A DNA stretch of 28,914 nt, taken from Obelidium mucronatum (Eukaryota > Chytridiomycota > Chytridiomycetes > Chytridiales > Chytriomycetaceae). Both the position numbers and the translations under genes were made by a program. The notes beneath the pieces were generated by a model. The model did no database searches. It worked only from the letters and a program-made list of their open reading frames with translations, and was not told where the DNA came from. Shown here one piece after another: positions 11,834 to 20,812 of the stretch (position 1 is the first letter of the stretch; the number at the start of each line of letters is the position of its first letter). The stretch is from assembly GCA_025765595.1 (NCBI GenBank), contig JAIVFH010000316.1, positions 1 to 28,914 of the forward strand. Reading direction: 5' to 3'.

Positions 11834-13550
11834 ATGGACACCCCCACCACAGACGACGACAGCAGCATACAACAAAAGCTCGTAATAGCCTACGCGTCCA
11901 TGGCCGGAATAACCCTCTTCCAATGGTGTTTCTACTTTTACTTTATAATCCACCACGAGATAAAAGGCCGAACCCGAGAGTTTGCATGGACCAAAGTCTT
12001 TACACCCTTGAATATCCCACTCGTTCTCGGAACCAGCGCGCTCATGGGAGTTTACATTACACGAGCAGTGAATCTCTCGTACAGTCTCTCCGTGGATTGG
12101 GGCGTCCTCTTCACCCTGGAGGAACTGTTGCAATCCAGTGTCATTTGGAGTTACATTTTTTACAGTTGGAGACGATCAGGGAAACTCTTGCGCAGCGTAT
12201 TCTCCCCGATCGTATACAAATCAATGTACTACATGGTATCCATCAGCCCCATTGTATTCTACCTCCCCGTCGTCCCCGCGCTCTGGCGAATGATTGGACC
12301 CGATCCTACCCAGGGACAACTCGCAAGTCTCGAGTTTAGTTTATATTCCAATATTCTGATGGGTTCCACGTGTGCATTGTTGGATCTCGTTTTTGTTGTT
12401 GCGTTTATAAAAAACTTGTTGTTGAGTTTCTTGCAGGGAGATGAAGTGAATCGAGAGTTTTTGATTGTGAGTGTGCATGGCGCGGTTGCGTGTCTCTTGT
12501 GTTTTTTGACGGTGGGCGTGTATGCTGTGAGTGGGGTGGTGGAGTCGCGTGGGATGAAGGCGGTGGTGGTTTGTGCGAGTCAGGGGCTGTTTAATCTGGT
12601 TTCTGTGGCTTTGTTTTCAATGAAGGTTTGTTTTTTTTTTTTTTCGACTTAATAATAAGGGGGAGGTCCCGTGTAAAATAATTAATTAACCTAAAACTTT
12701 CTTTTTCAACACCCCTGAAAAGTTTTCTCTATACAAGCAAAAAGTGTTTGAAGAAACAATCCACGACCCCGTTGAACAAATGATGCGCAGCAAAAGCGTC
12801 AAGGAAGATCTCGGCCTCACAACACCAGCAACAGACGTGCCACCGCCTGCTATCCCATCCCGCCGCGAATCAAACAACCAAGTCGTCTCCATGACTGTTC
12901 AAGAAACCTTGAAAAATTTCCACCCGTTACGAGAAACTAATTCTACACGCGTAATTAGCACTGGCGGTGGTGGTGGTGGTGGTGGTGGTGGTGGTGGTGG
13001 TGGTGGTGGTGTTGGGGCTTCTGGAGCGCTGGCGCGAGATAGTCTATGTAAAACGAGGGAAAGCTTGAAACGGGATAGCTCAAGCGGGAAAAGCGGGAAA
13101 GGGTCCAAAGAAATCGCCAAAACTGGAACAAGAGACAGTGTCCACGCGACGCGAGAAAGCTTACGGAAAGGTCTCGGGTATGACCGAGACAGCGTTCTGG
13201 GAAGCGGGGCAGAGCTGAAAAGCTTGCGGAGTATCCAAGCAATGAGTCTGAGAAGTGTGCACAATAGCGCAAAGAGTGGGACTACTACTCCGAGAGACAG
13301 TTTGAGAAAGGAACGACGGGAAGAGGCTCCAGGGGTGCCTGACATTCCAAAAGATCTTGGGGCTCGAATGAGTGGTGTTGGGGAATTGCATATCACCGTG
13401 TGTGTGGCTGGGTCAAACTTGTCTCGTGAACGAAGTCAGAGGAAGGGGTCGCCGAAACCGGTGCGAAAAGAGAAGGAAAAGGATAGCAGCACTAGCACTG
13501 TTGATATTGTCACGTCGATTGATCCTAAACATCCTGAAGATATAGTGTAG
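11834..13550 (+). CDS. Orphan seven-transmembrane protein with Arg-Asp/Glu-Ser tail
   Basis: Exons 11834-12625 and 12738-13550 (112-bp intron after SVALFSMK); product 534 residues. A short polar N-terminus (MDTPTTDDDSSIQQ) precedes seven hydrophobic segments at about 15-40, 58-80, 89-112, 130-152, 168-197, 209-236 and 243-263. From there to the end is a hydrophilic tail of about 270 residues, probably cytosolic. The tail carries a run of 16 glycines and eight short R-[DE]-S units (ARDSLCK, TRESLKR, KRDSSSG, TRDSVHA, TRESLRK, DRDSVLG, PRDSLRK and RRESNN), which look like sites for basophilic kinases. Topology and tail are GPCR-like, but I see no DRY, NPxxY or other class motif, so receptor function is inference. 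ATG 11834 was chosen over an upstream in-frame extension through a poly-C/T leader. Confidence 0.75.
12963..13010 (+). repeat. GGT trinucleotide microsatellite (16 Gly codons)
   Basis: One GGC followed by fifteen GGT codons in frame, inside the cytosolic tail of the 7TM protein. It is nearly perfect at the DNA level, so it is likely to vary in length between strains without shifting the frame. Confidence 0.95.
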
Positions 13551-13696
13551 ATTTATCTGAGAATAAATGGAAAGAATGGAAGCAACGAAACGCCTCCATA
13601 AAAAAAAAGGTGCCCCTCTCAAGTGCGTCCAAACGCGTTACGTCTAAGTTCTAACCACTTTCATCTCACAACACGTTTCTCTTATCTAAACAAAGA

Positions 13697-14794
13697 ATGG
13701 TTTGTCTCGACGTGGTTGAAAGTGATGCACTAAAAAATTCCCCTCAGATACTCTCAACTTTCATCCAACGGCTAACCGAGCTACGCGAAGGCCTTGACCA
13801 GCAACTTCGAGAGCTAGGAGAAGCATCCCCCGAGAATCTTTTGTATTATGAATGTTTCCATCGGTTAGCATCAGCAGCACCAACAATGATGCCATTGTTG
13901 AATAGTGCACACACACTCCAACCGAAGCGCGCACTACTACAACAAGAAAATTCAGTATTTGGTGATCGAATACGGCAACACTTTGCCCTCTGGAACACAA
14001 TCAAGAAACTCTGCCTCAAAGCCGGACACCACAACATCCAACTCCCCGCGAACCTGCAAACATCTCTCGGCCTGATTTCATCCTTCAGTCCTGAATTTCA
14101 AGAAACATTCTCAGCCGACCGGTTATTCGGTAAACACCAAAGCGTGAGGCTTTTTACACAACTGGAAACAAATTACGCGTCCACGATTGTTTACCCCAAA
14201 TTCCCTATTGGAATCAACACGTTTTTGAAGCTGGAAGGCGATTTATCTCCACGCGAGAGAAAAGAGATTGTTGCAAGAATGTACTTGTATCTTCCGGCAA
14301 TCTATTCGCTTGGATTGACGAGGCAGCTTCAGGATAAGAATGTTCATTGGAAACAAGCGTTTCGATCTAATGGATTTGATGTTGATGTCGAGCGATGTGG
14401 GCGATATTTTAACTGGTTCCGGCCTTTGGCTATTGATGGGAGCAGTGGTGGAGAATCGGCGGCGGTCAACAAGAGCACCTGTCATGCTTGCGGGAAACCT
14501 GGAATCGTGATTCACCCACGAACAGGGCTCTCAACTTGTCAAGTCAATAAAGTCGGGAACGTGGACTGCCCGTTGATTCATAGCGTTGCCTTGACTCTGA
14601 ACAACAAGAGTTCGTGTCCTGATACAAAACTAGCAATTTCAAGAGCTCGGAAGTCGCAAATTGATTTGTTGCCGAAAGATAAGAAGCAGAAACGAATTGA
14701 TGATTTGATATTGGCGAATCGTGAATGGCGGCAAGCACAAGCACCAGAAGCATCGCCAAACTCGAAAGCAAAAAAGTCACAATCTGTGCTTTGA
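13697..14794 (+). CDS. Uncharacterised 365-residue protein with possible zinc knuckle
   Basis: A single-exon gene from ATG 13697. I do not recognise the family. The first 250 residues are mostly helical in character (FIQRLTELREGLDQQLRELG; ENSVFGDRIRQHFALWNTIK) with a block of aromatic and basic residues at GRYFNWFRPL. At residues 262-290 four cysteines are spaced C-x2-C-x15-C-x9-C (CHACGKPG ... STC ... VDCP), which could bind one zinc ion. The C-terminus is basic (PKDKKQKRIDDLILANREWR ... SKAKKSQSVL), suggesting a nuclear or nucleic-acid-binding protein; this is inference only. The gene is followed after 63 bases by the PP-loop gene on the same strand. Confidence 0.65.
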   Translation: MVCLDVVESDALKNSPQILSTFIQRLTELREGLDQQLRELGEASPENLLYYECFHRLASAAPTMMPLLNSAHTLQPKRALLQQENSVFGDRIRQHFALWNTIKKLCLKAGHHNIQLPANLQTSLGLISSFSPEFQETFSADRLFGKHQSVRLFTQLETNYASTIVYPKFPIGINTFLKLEGDLSPRERKEIVARMYLYLPAIYSLGLTRQLQDKNVHWKQAFRSNGFDVDVERCGRYFNWFRPLAIDGSSGGESAAVNKSTCHACGKPGIVIHPRTGLSTCQVNKVGNVDCPLIHSVALTLNNKSSCPDTKLAISRARKSQIDLLPKDKKQKRIDDLILANREWRQAQAPEASPNSKAKKSQSVL

Positions 14795-14857
14795 ATATAA
14801 TTTATAATCTATGCAAAGTTACTGTTTGAAGTTTATGGTTTTTTATTCAAAACAATA

Positions 14858-16196
14858 ATGAATTTGACAGCTGCAGCAATAGAAAGCGACGCCCACTTTA
14901 CAAAGAGCCGCATGGCAGGCCCCGTTCGAGCAGCAATGCACGAGTCGCTGAATAGTCTCCTGACTGGTCTTGATCCAGACACTACTGCAGTGTTGCTCAG
15001 GTAAGAACTCTCAAGAGTCAAAGAGACACTAAGTAACAGCCAACTGCAGCGGCGGCCTCGACACGTCCATCATTGTCGACACGCTTCCGTACTGTGACAC
15101 GCCCTTCCGCTTCAAGCACGCAATCACTGTCAATGTGGGTGCGTATGACCCGTCGAAGCCGCACCTCGATCTTCCGTATGCGCAGGCGATTGCGGAAGCA
15201 CACGGACTGACGCACCACGTGCTGCAAGTGGACGATGCGATGGAGCTTGTGTGTGGTACAAAAAGTGGGATGGAGAGTGATACGAAAAGTGGGATACTTC
15301 ACGAAAAGAAAGACTCGGCGCTGCACACGTGCGTCTTGGCGCTCGAGTCGTTCGACCCGATGGAGCTGCGCGGCGGCGTCGCCCTCGCGCACGCGCTGCA
15401 GTACGCGGCGGCGCGCGGGTTCACCGCCGTGGTGACAGGCGACGGGGCCGACGAGCTGTTTGGCGGCTACGCGTTCCTCGCGGCGCTGAGCAGCGCGCGG
15501 CTGCGCAAGTGGATCCGCCGCCTCGCCGGCCGCTGCGCGTTCGCCGCTGCGCCGCTGGCCGCCGCGCTCGGCGGCGTCGCCGTCGTGCAGCCGTTTCTGC
15601 ACGCGCGCGTCGAGGCCGCGGCGCTCGCGTGTGCGCGCTGCGATCTGATTGGCTGCGGCGACGACGCCGGCGTCACGCACGGCAAGCTGGCGCTGCGCTG
15701 CGCCTTTCCAGAGGCGCGCTCGCGGTGGCGCCGCAAAGTGCCGCTGGAGACGGGCTGCGGGACAACGCCGCTGGGTGCGCGCTTTGCCGACGCCCAGGCC
15801 GCTGATCAAAAAGCGGTGCTGGCCGAAGTGGACGCCGTGTATGCAAAGTACGGCATTGTCATTCGCGACAGTGAGCATCTGTGCTACTTTAGAGTCTTTG
15901 AGAAGCTGTTTGCTGTGGTTGTTGATGAGGATACAAGTGATGCCGTGGTCAATGAGGATTCCACCACCACTTCAGAACGCTTTGCACACAACAACAATTC
16001 AAAGTCGGTTTCTTGGAAAACTAAAATCCCGCGTTTCGGTAGCGATCCATGCATAAAGTGTGGATTTCAACTGGAACGCCCCGATCAATACTTTTGTAAA
16101 ACATGCGGAGCATGGCCAGCAAGACACGGTGGTATTCCTCAAGAATCTGATTCCGACGAAGAAGAGGAAGCACAAGAAGCAAAACAAGAAAAGTAA
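14858..16196 (+). CDS. Stand-alone asparagine-synthase (PP-loop ATPase) domain protein
   Basis: Exons 14858-15000 and 15050-16196 (49-bp intron); product 429 residues. The splice creates the ATP-pyrophosphatase loop VLLSGGLDTS (residues 45-54), and the second family motif TGDGADELFGGY is at 177-188. KVPLETGCGTTPLG follows later. This is the C-terminal synthetase half of asparagine synthase (Asn_synthase family), which activates a carboxylate by adenylation. The N-terminal Cys-dependent glutaminase domain is absent, so it cannot take ammonia from glutamine on its own, and the acceptor substrate is unknown. Residues 382-400 form a C-x2-C ... C-x2-C zinc ribbon (CIKCGF ... YFCKTCGAW), followed by an acidic tail. 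An insert near residue 120 repeats TKSGM/TKSGI. The core is far richer in G and C than its own ends, discussed under findings. Confidence 0.8.
15330..15830 (+). other. GC-rich segment inside the PP-loop gene
   Basis: Counting two full lines gives 49 of 60 G/C at 15361-15420 and 48 of 60 at 15541-15600. Flanking coding sequence in the same gene and its neighbours is close to balanced. The change is gradual at both ends and stays in frame, with G/C concentrated at third codon positions. This opens long false frames on both strands. Confidence 0.85.
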
Positions 16197-16334
16197 AAAA
16201 AAAAAATTATAATAATTTAAATACAAGGCTTTTCTTTTTATTATTACAACGATTATTTATCAGCTGGCTGGGGGCAATATTCTCTTTCGTAGATTTTTTC
16301 TTTTATACAATGTTTTTTGAGGTTGCAGTATTTT

Positions 16335-18608
16335 TCAGAGTTTTCTCCAGACGCGGTCTTCTTCTTTTGACAAGCTACTCTTCCAAAACAGTGGTTTGGA
16401 TGGAGAAGAGCCAAAGACGTTGTTGTTGCCAGGGACTGCCGGTCTTTGTTGATGATGATATTGTGGTTGTTGATGATAGCTTTGATTATACTGTTGTGGT
16501 GCTTTTTGATAAAATGGATACTGTTGTTGTTGTTGTTGTTGTTGTTGCTGCTGCTGTTGTTGTTGGGCTGCAGGAGTCTTGGCAGATCGGTGAAACTTTG
16601 GATAGTAAGGGGTCGACGATGCAGCCGAAAAGGGGGCAATGGCGGCCGTAAAAGTTTTTGCCGTGGCATCAGCGGCGGCGGCCGTGGCGCCATAATGAGG
16701 AACTTTGTTATATAACGCTGTAGACTTGGACGTAACTGAAGGAATAAAAGAGCTATGATTGTTGCTGGACTGAAATGGTTTGGCAGAACTTTTGTTGTTG
16801 TTGTAGTTGTTGTAGCTGTTATTGTAGTTATTGTTGCCGTTACGGTTGTTTCTGGACGCTTTACTGAGTTGAGGTTTCTCAGAAACATTCCATTTGGATC
16901 CACGTTGGTGATCCCGATGATGTGAATGTTCGCGTCGCTGCTGTTCATGACGAGATCCAGAAGACGATGATGATGAAAGGTATAACTTGTCCAATTGCTG
17001 GGAAAATGAATCACCAGAGCTTTGCGGTGCAACGCAAAATCCGAAATGAGGATCGTTTGAAGAAGGAGACACATCAGGAGAAGTAGTAGTAGTAGCTGCG
17101 GTCGCTACAGTTGAAGAAGAAGAAGAACAAACAGAAGAAGTAGAAGCCATCATGGCTGCAGTAGTAGTAGTAGTAGTACAAGTAGTAGGAGTCGCTTTCG
17201 ACAAAACATGAGACTCCAGAGCCTTGAATCCAGTAAAAACAGGCACCGCCGTGAAATCCATTTCCGATACATCCGAGCTCCAAGACCTGGGAACAAACAA
17301 CTCTTCCATCTTGGGCCAAGCTCTGAAATCCCTTGGAACAAGGCTCTCCGTATCGTCATCGTCATCATCATCGTGGTTCACAACAATTGAACTCTGCCTG
17401 CTGCTGGACCCCACCAACGGACTCACCACAGCCGAACACTTATGCCCACCAAACAACTTTTCAGAATCCATAAACACTTGCACCCCATTCACCCAATCCC
17501 TTAACTCATGAATCTTGCACCTCCGTTGCACATTGGAACCATCAAAAGCCCGTTCAAACAAATCATCCACTTGAGCCGTGAACCCAAACAACACGCGCAG
17601 ATTCGACGGCGGGCAACGCGCCGTATCGCCATGGTGAATGCGGTGCTGTTTCCGCTCCTTGACCCAGTTTTGGAATTCAACGTACTTGGCGTCGGATTGG
17701 GTTGCAGAGTACCATGGAGTTCGGCCTGTTATGAGCATGAATAGAACGACCGAGAGGCCCCACATGTCGTGGGACTGGGCAGAGTAAAAGTTTTGGCGGC
17801 TGTTTTCGTTGAGACCGGCAAGGGATTCTGGGCTTGTGTAGGAAACGGAGCCTGCGCCAAATGTGTCTGGGTATGGATTCTTGGTGGCGAGACCAAAGTC
17901 GGATAAGCATGATGTGATGGGGGAAGAAGCGTTTTGCTCAGAACATCGGATCAAAATATTTTCAGGCTAATTAAGAAAAAGATAGGTTTAACAACACACC
18001 TTCAACGCAATGGAAAAAAAAAAGAAACAAAATACCTTAATATCTTGATGAAATATCCCATTCTGATGACAACTCTCCACAGCATCCAAAAGCTGGTTAA
18101 ACACGTGTTTAACAACACTACTCATTTCCAGCGCATCCTCCCAATCATAGAAAGGACCCGCCGCACAAACAAGCCCCGAATTGATTGCATCCAGCAAGTC
18201 TCGGTCAAACCGATCCAAAACAAGGAACAAATGTGAGTCAGTCTCAGCCACGGTGTGCAAACGAATGATGCTTGACGACGACGGCATTGTAGACAGGTTT
18301 GTTAGCAACTCGGCTTCGACACGTTGTTGGCGCAGTTCGGATGGCGATAGGCCTTTGTTTCGAAAAAGTTGTTTTAGTATAGGGTTGTAACGAGGGGAAT
18401 CAAATGATTCTTTTTTACCTTCTTTCTGCACGGCTTTCACGGCAAAGGAGACGTTTGGATCTTCGACAGATTGCGCTTCAAAGACGTGCGCATAGGAGCC
18501 GCTCTGGATAAAGCGAGTCAGGATTAGGTCGGGGAGTCCTGGTGCTGTGAGAGTCAGCGTCGATCCGAGGAGATCAGAGGCTGCGGCCGCAGAGAGAAGC
18601 GAAGCCAT
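16335..18608 (-). CDS. Ran1/Ksp1-like protein kinase with HQD catalytic loop
   Basis: Exons 18608-18036 and 17966-16335 (69-bp intron falling exactly between HQDIK and PENIL); product 734 residues. Kinase motifs visible are GSYAHVFEAQ (short glycine loop), FAVKAVQK (ATP lysine), FHQDIKPENIL at 186-196, LSDFGLA at 212-218, the activation segment FGAGSVSYTSPES and HDMWGLSVVLFMLITG. The SYTSPE form of the APE motif and the overall layout resemble the fungal Ran1/Ksp1/Sks1 group, which act in nutrient and differentiation control. The catalytic loop has Gln in place of the usual Arg of HRD, so this is a non-RD kinase; Asp, Lys and DFG are kept, so activity is expected. The C-terminal 400 residues are disordered, with acid, Thr, Ser and Asn runs and a polyglutamine tract. 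ATG 18608 is the first in-frame ATG. Confidence 0.83.
16521..16565 (-). repeat. CAA/CAG microsatellite coding 15 Gln
   Basis: Fifteen consecutive glutamine codons (CAA with a few CAG) in the disordered tail of the HQD kinase. Further Gln- and Asn-rich stretches lie on both sides, giving a prion-like composition. Confidence 0.95.
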
Positions 18609-18989
18609 GTTGTGGAGGGATTGAAAACGAGGCGGAAAAAGTGAACTCGGTTCAAAAGAGCCCCAGCAGTTGAAATCAAAAGGACTAAGCAAGGGAGCAC
18701 GACACGGACAAGGAGTCAAGGAACAAGGCAGGCGAATGAGCTGGCGGTGGAACAGAGACAGGCAAGCAGAGGAGCAAGGGCGGCGGTGGTGGTGGTCTTA
18801 TGTAGTCTCAAAAAAGCGTCTTTTCGAAAGAGTTCTATGAGTTGTTGTTGGGTGGCGAAGGTGCCTTCAAGAAATTTCCATTTGTTTCGTGAATCACGCG
18901 GCCTTTTTTTTTTATAGGATGAGTTTAATTCATTCCACGTAAATCGAATGAATTCTATTTTTTTTTGCGGTCAGTTATCTCAAGATATT
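18609..18989 (-). promoter_or_regulatory. Spacer: kinase promoter and 3' end of coiled-coil gene
   Basis: This 381-base stretch lies upstream of the HQD kinase and downstream of the coiled-coil protein gene, both on the minus strand. It contains a GGT-rich patch near 18781-18796, T-runs at 18905-18914 and 18959-18966, and no long open frame with protein character. No specific regulatory site could be recognised. Confidence 0.45.
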
Positions 18990-20784
18990 TCAAATAGTTT
19001 TTGAATACGCGCCCATCGACGCTTGTGCAACGAGACTGCCGCGTCCAGCTTCACCAGTGGATGTTTCAGATTCTGCCGACAGCGCCGCTCCAGCTTCTTC
19101 ATACTCAACAATGGAAAAAGCTGATTGTCCATATTCCTCGAAATCATCCACATCGTCTTCTGCGTCGTCTTTGACGTTGTTTTGAACATTACTCTTGAGG
19201 TTCAAATTTCCCTCCCAGTCAAAATATTCTCTCTCGCCTGCTGTTGTCCGACTACTTTGAGATGACTTTGAAGTTCGGCACGAATGTGCTGAAAGACGAC
19301 GGTGTTGACCAGTTTCAATTGCTGATAATTCAACGAGTGGTGCTCCTTCACGCTCGCCTCCACCCACTAACGAGTTTGTCTCTTGCACCAACACCTGCTC
19401 AATCCCAATGTCATTCCTTATCAACGAAGCTCCCGCCATATATCTATCCATATCCTTCAGTGGGGTCATTTGAACTCGACTCATAACTGACATTGCAGAG
19501 CAAGGAGGGTCGGTATTCTCCAATGCCGCAACAGCAGCGGGTTTTTTTCGTCTCGGTCCTAGAGCAGTCTGTACAAGGGGGTGACTGTTGCTGATATCTT
19601 TTTCGCCGGCATGATCTGCATCATCATCATCGACAATCAAACTCCGTTTCCGCTTGCGAACTAGCTGTATCTCTTCACTGCTTTCATTCCCATCCCTACC
19701 ATCGCCAACATCGGCGGTTTGAACAAATGTGGCATCGTTTCCGGCACGGATCCCACTGGTACATCGACTTTGTTTTCGGACAAGTGTAGCTACTGGACTC
19801 GGTGATGCAATATGGAAACTATTTTGAGAAGACGTATCTTCATTCGGATTTCGCAATGATATCGCATCCGCCGGCGGCGCTGCTGCGGCCGCCGACTGAG
19901 TACGACTCGCTGGAGGAGCAACAACAGCAAGCGTCTTGTATGTAGCTGAATAAATCTGTTCTTGTCGAATCCTGGTTTGTGTCCATGTTTCCAGCAAGGA
20001 TTCCCAAGATTTTCGAGCATTGTTTGACGATGGTGATGATGATGATTCCTCGGCGATGGGTGTTGGGGAAATCAGGACGGATGAATTGATTCTGGATGAA
20101 ATCTCTTGAAATACATCTGACCTTTTTTTTTGCGCAACTATGAATAGGGAGGGGCAAAGATGTAACGTTTTTGACACTCACAAAACAAGCTTCTTGGTCG
20201 CTGACGAAAACACGCCGGCCTGTTGAAGTTCAGAGGCAACGCTCTTGTTCAATTCGACTTGATGACGACAAGTTGAATCCAGAGTTCTGAATGCTGTAAT
20301 GGCTGATTCCATGTCTGCTATGCATTCCTTCACTTGACTGTTCAAGTCACGGCTAGACTCCTCTTTCAAAATAAAAAAAAAGCACACAAAAAGTTAAAAT
20401 ATAGTATTCATTAAATATAAATAAACGATAGTTTTTTTATATACCAAGTTCCTCCAAATGTGGTTTCAAATCATCACGCCGAGCCATTTTGATTGGAACA
20501 TTATCATCCACATGAACGACGCTTTCGACCCACTTTTTCTTTCGTTCAACAACTTCAACGCGATATGTGAGGAGCGTCAAGCGCTGGAGAAGTTGTGTGA
20601 GGGCCTTTGCTTGGACGGTCCCAGCCGAAACTATACTGTGTAAGCTGGTGTTGGTCAGAACCAGGTCGCTAGTCAAAGGCGGGAGAAGGAATTCGAGAGA
20701 TTGTTCGGCGGCGGGTTTGGTTGGTTTCGTTGTGGATGCTGTGGCTAGTGTTTGGATCTGTTTGCCAGTTCTTGAGCAAAACAT
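18990..20784 (-). CDS. Unknown coiled-coil protein with disordered, acidic C-terminus
   Basis: Exons 20784-20445, 20362-20182 and 20121-18990 (introns of 82 and 60 bp, phases consistent); product 550 residues. I do not recognise the family. Residues about 60-185 are predicted helical and coiled-coil by eye (ALTQLLQRLTLLTYRVEVVE, then EESSRDLNSQVKECIADMES, then SVASELQQAGVFSSATKKL). After about 200 the chain is Ser/Ala/Pro-rich and likely disordered, with a basic nuclear-signal-like cluster RKRKRSL near 330 next to DDDD, a QMTPLKDMDRYM motif, and acidic stretches (KDDAEDDVDDFEEYG). This layout, a coiled-coil head with a phosphorylatable tail, is common among kinetochore, spindle and scaffold proteins, but that is only analogy. 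ATG 20784 is the only Met before the coiled coil and lies 28 bases from the start of the LIM gene on the other strand. Confidence 0.65.
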
Positions 20785-20812
20785 GTGGCTATCCAAAAAA
20801 GATATTTAAAAA

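Noticed and set aside
15018..15878. Long minus-strand frame antisense to the PP-loop gene
   Set aside because: It is an artefact of very high G+C with few stop codons. The translation is Arg/Ala-rich with no family resemblance, and the plus frame has clear catalytic motifs.
16501..16570. CRISPR-like or satellite array at the repeated TTG/CTG triplets
   Set aside because: The repeat unit is three bases, in frame with the kinase tail, and encodes polyglutamine. There are no spacers.
16253..17074. 273-codon minus-strand frame next to the HQD kinase tail
   Set aside because: It is a frame-shifted reading of the same microsatellite-rich tail (Gln and Asn codons read as Asn, Thr and Ile) with no conserved segment.
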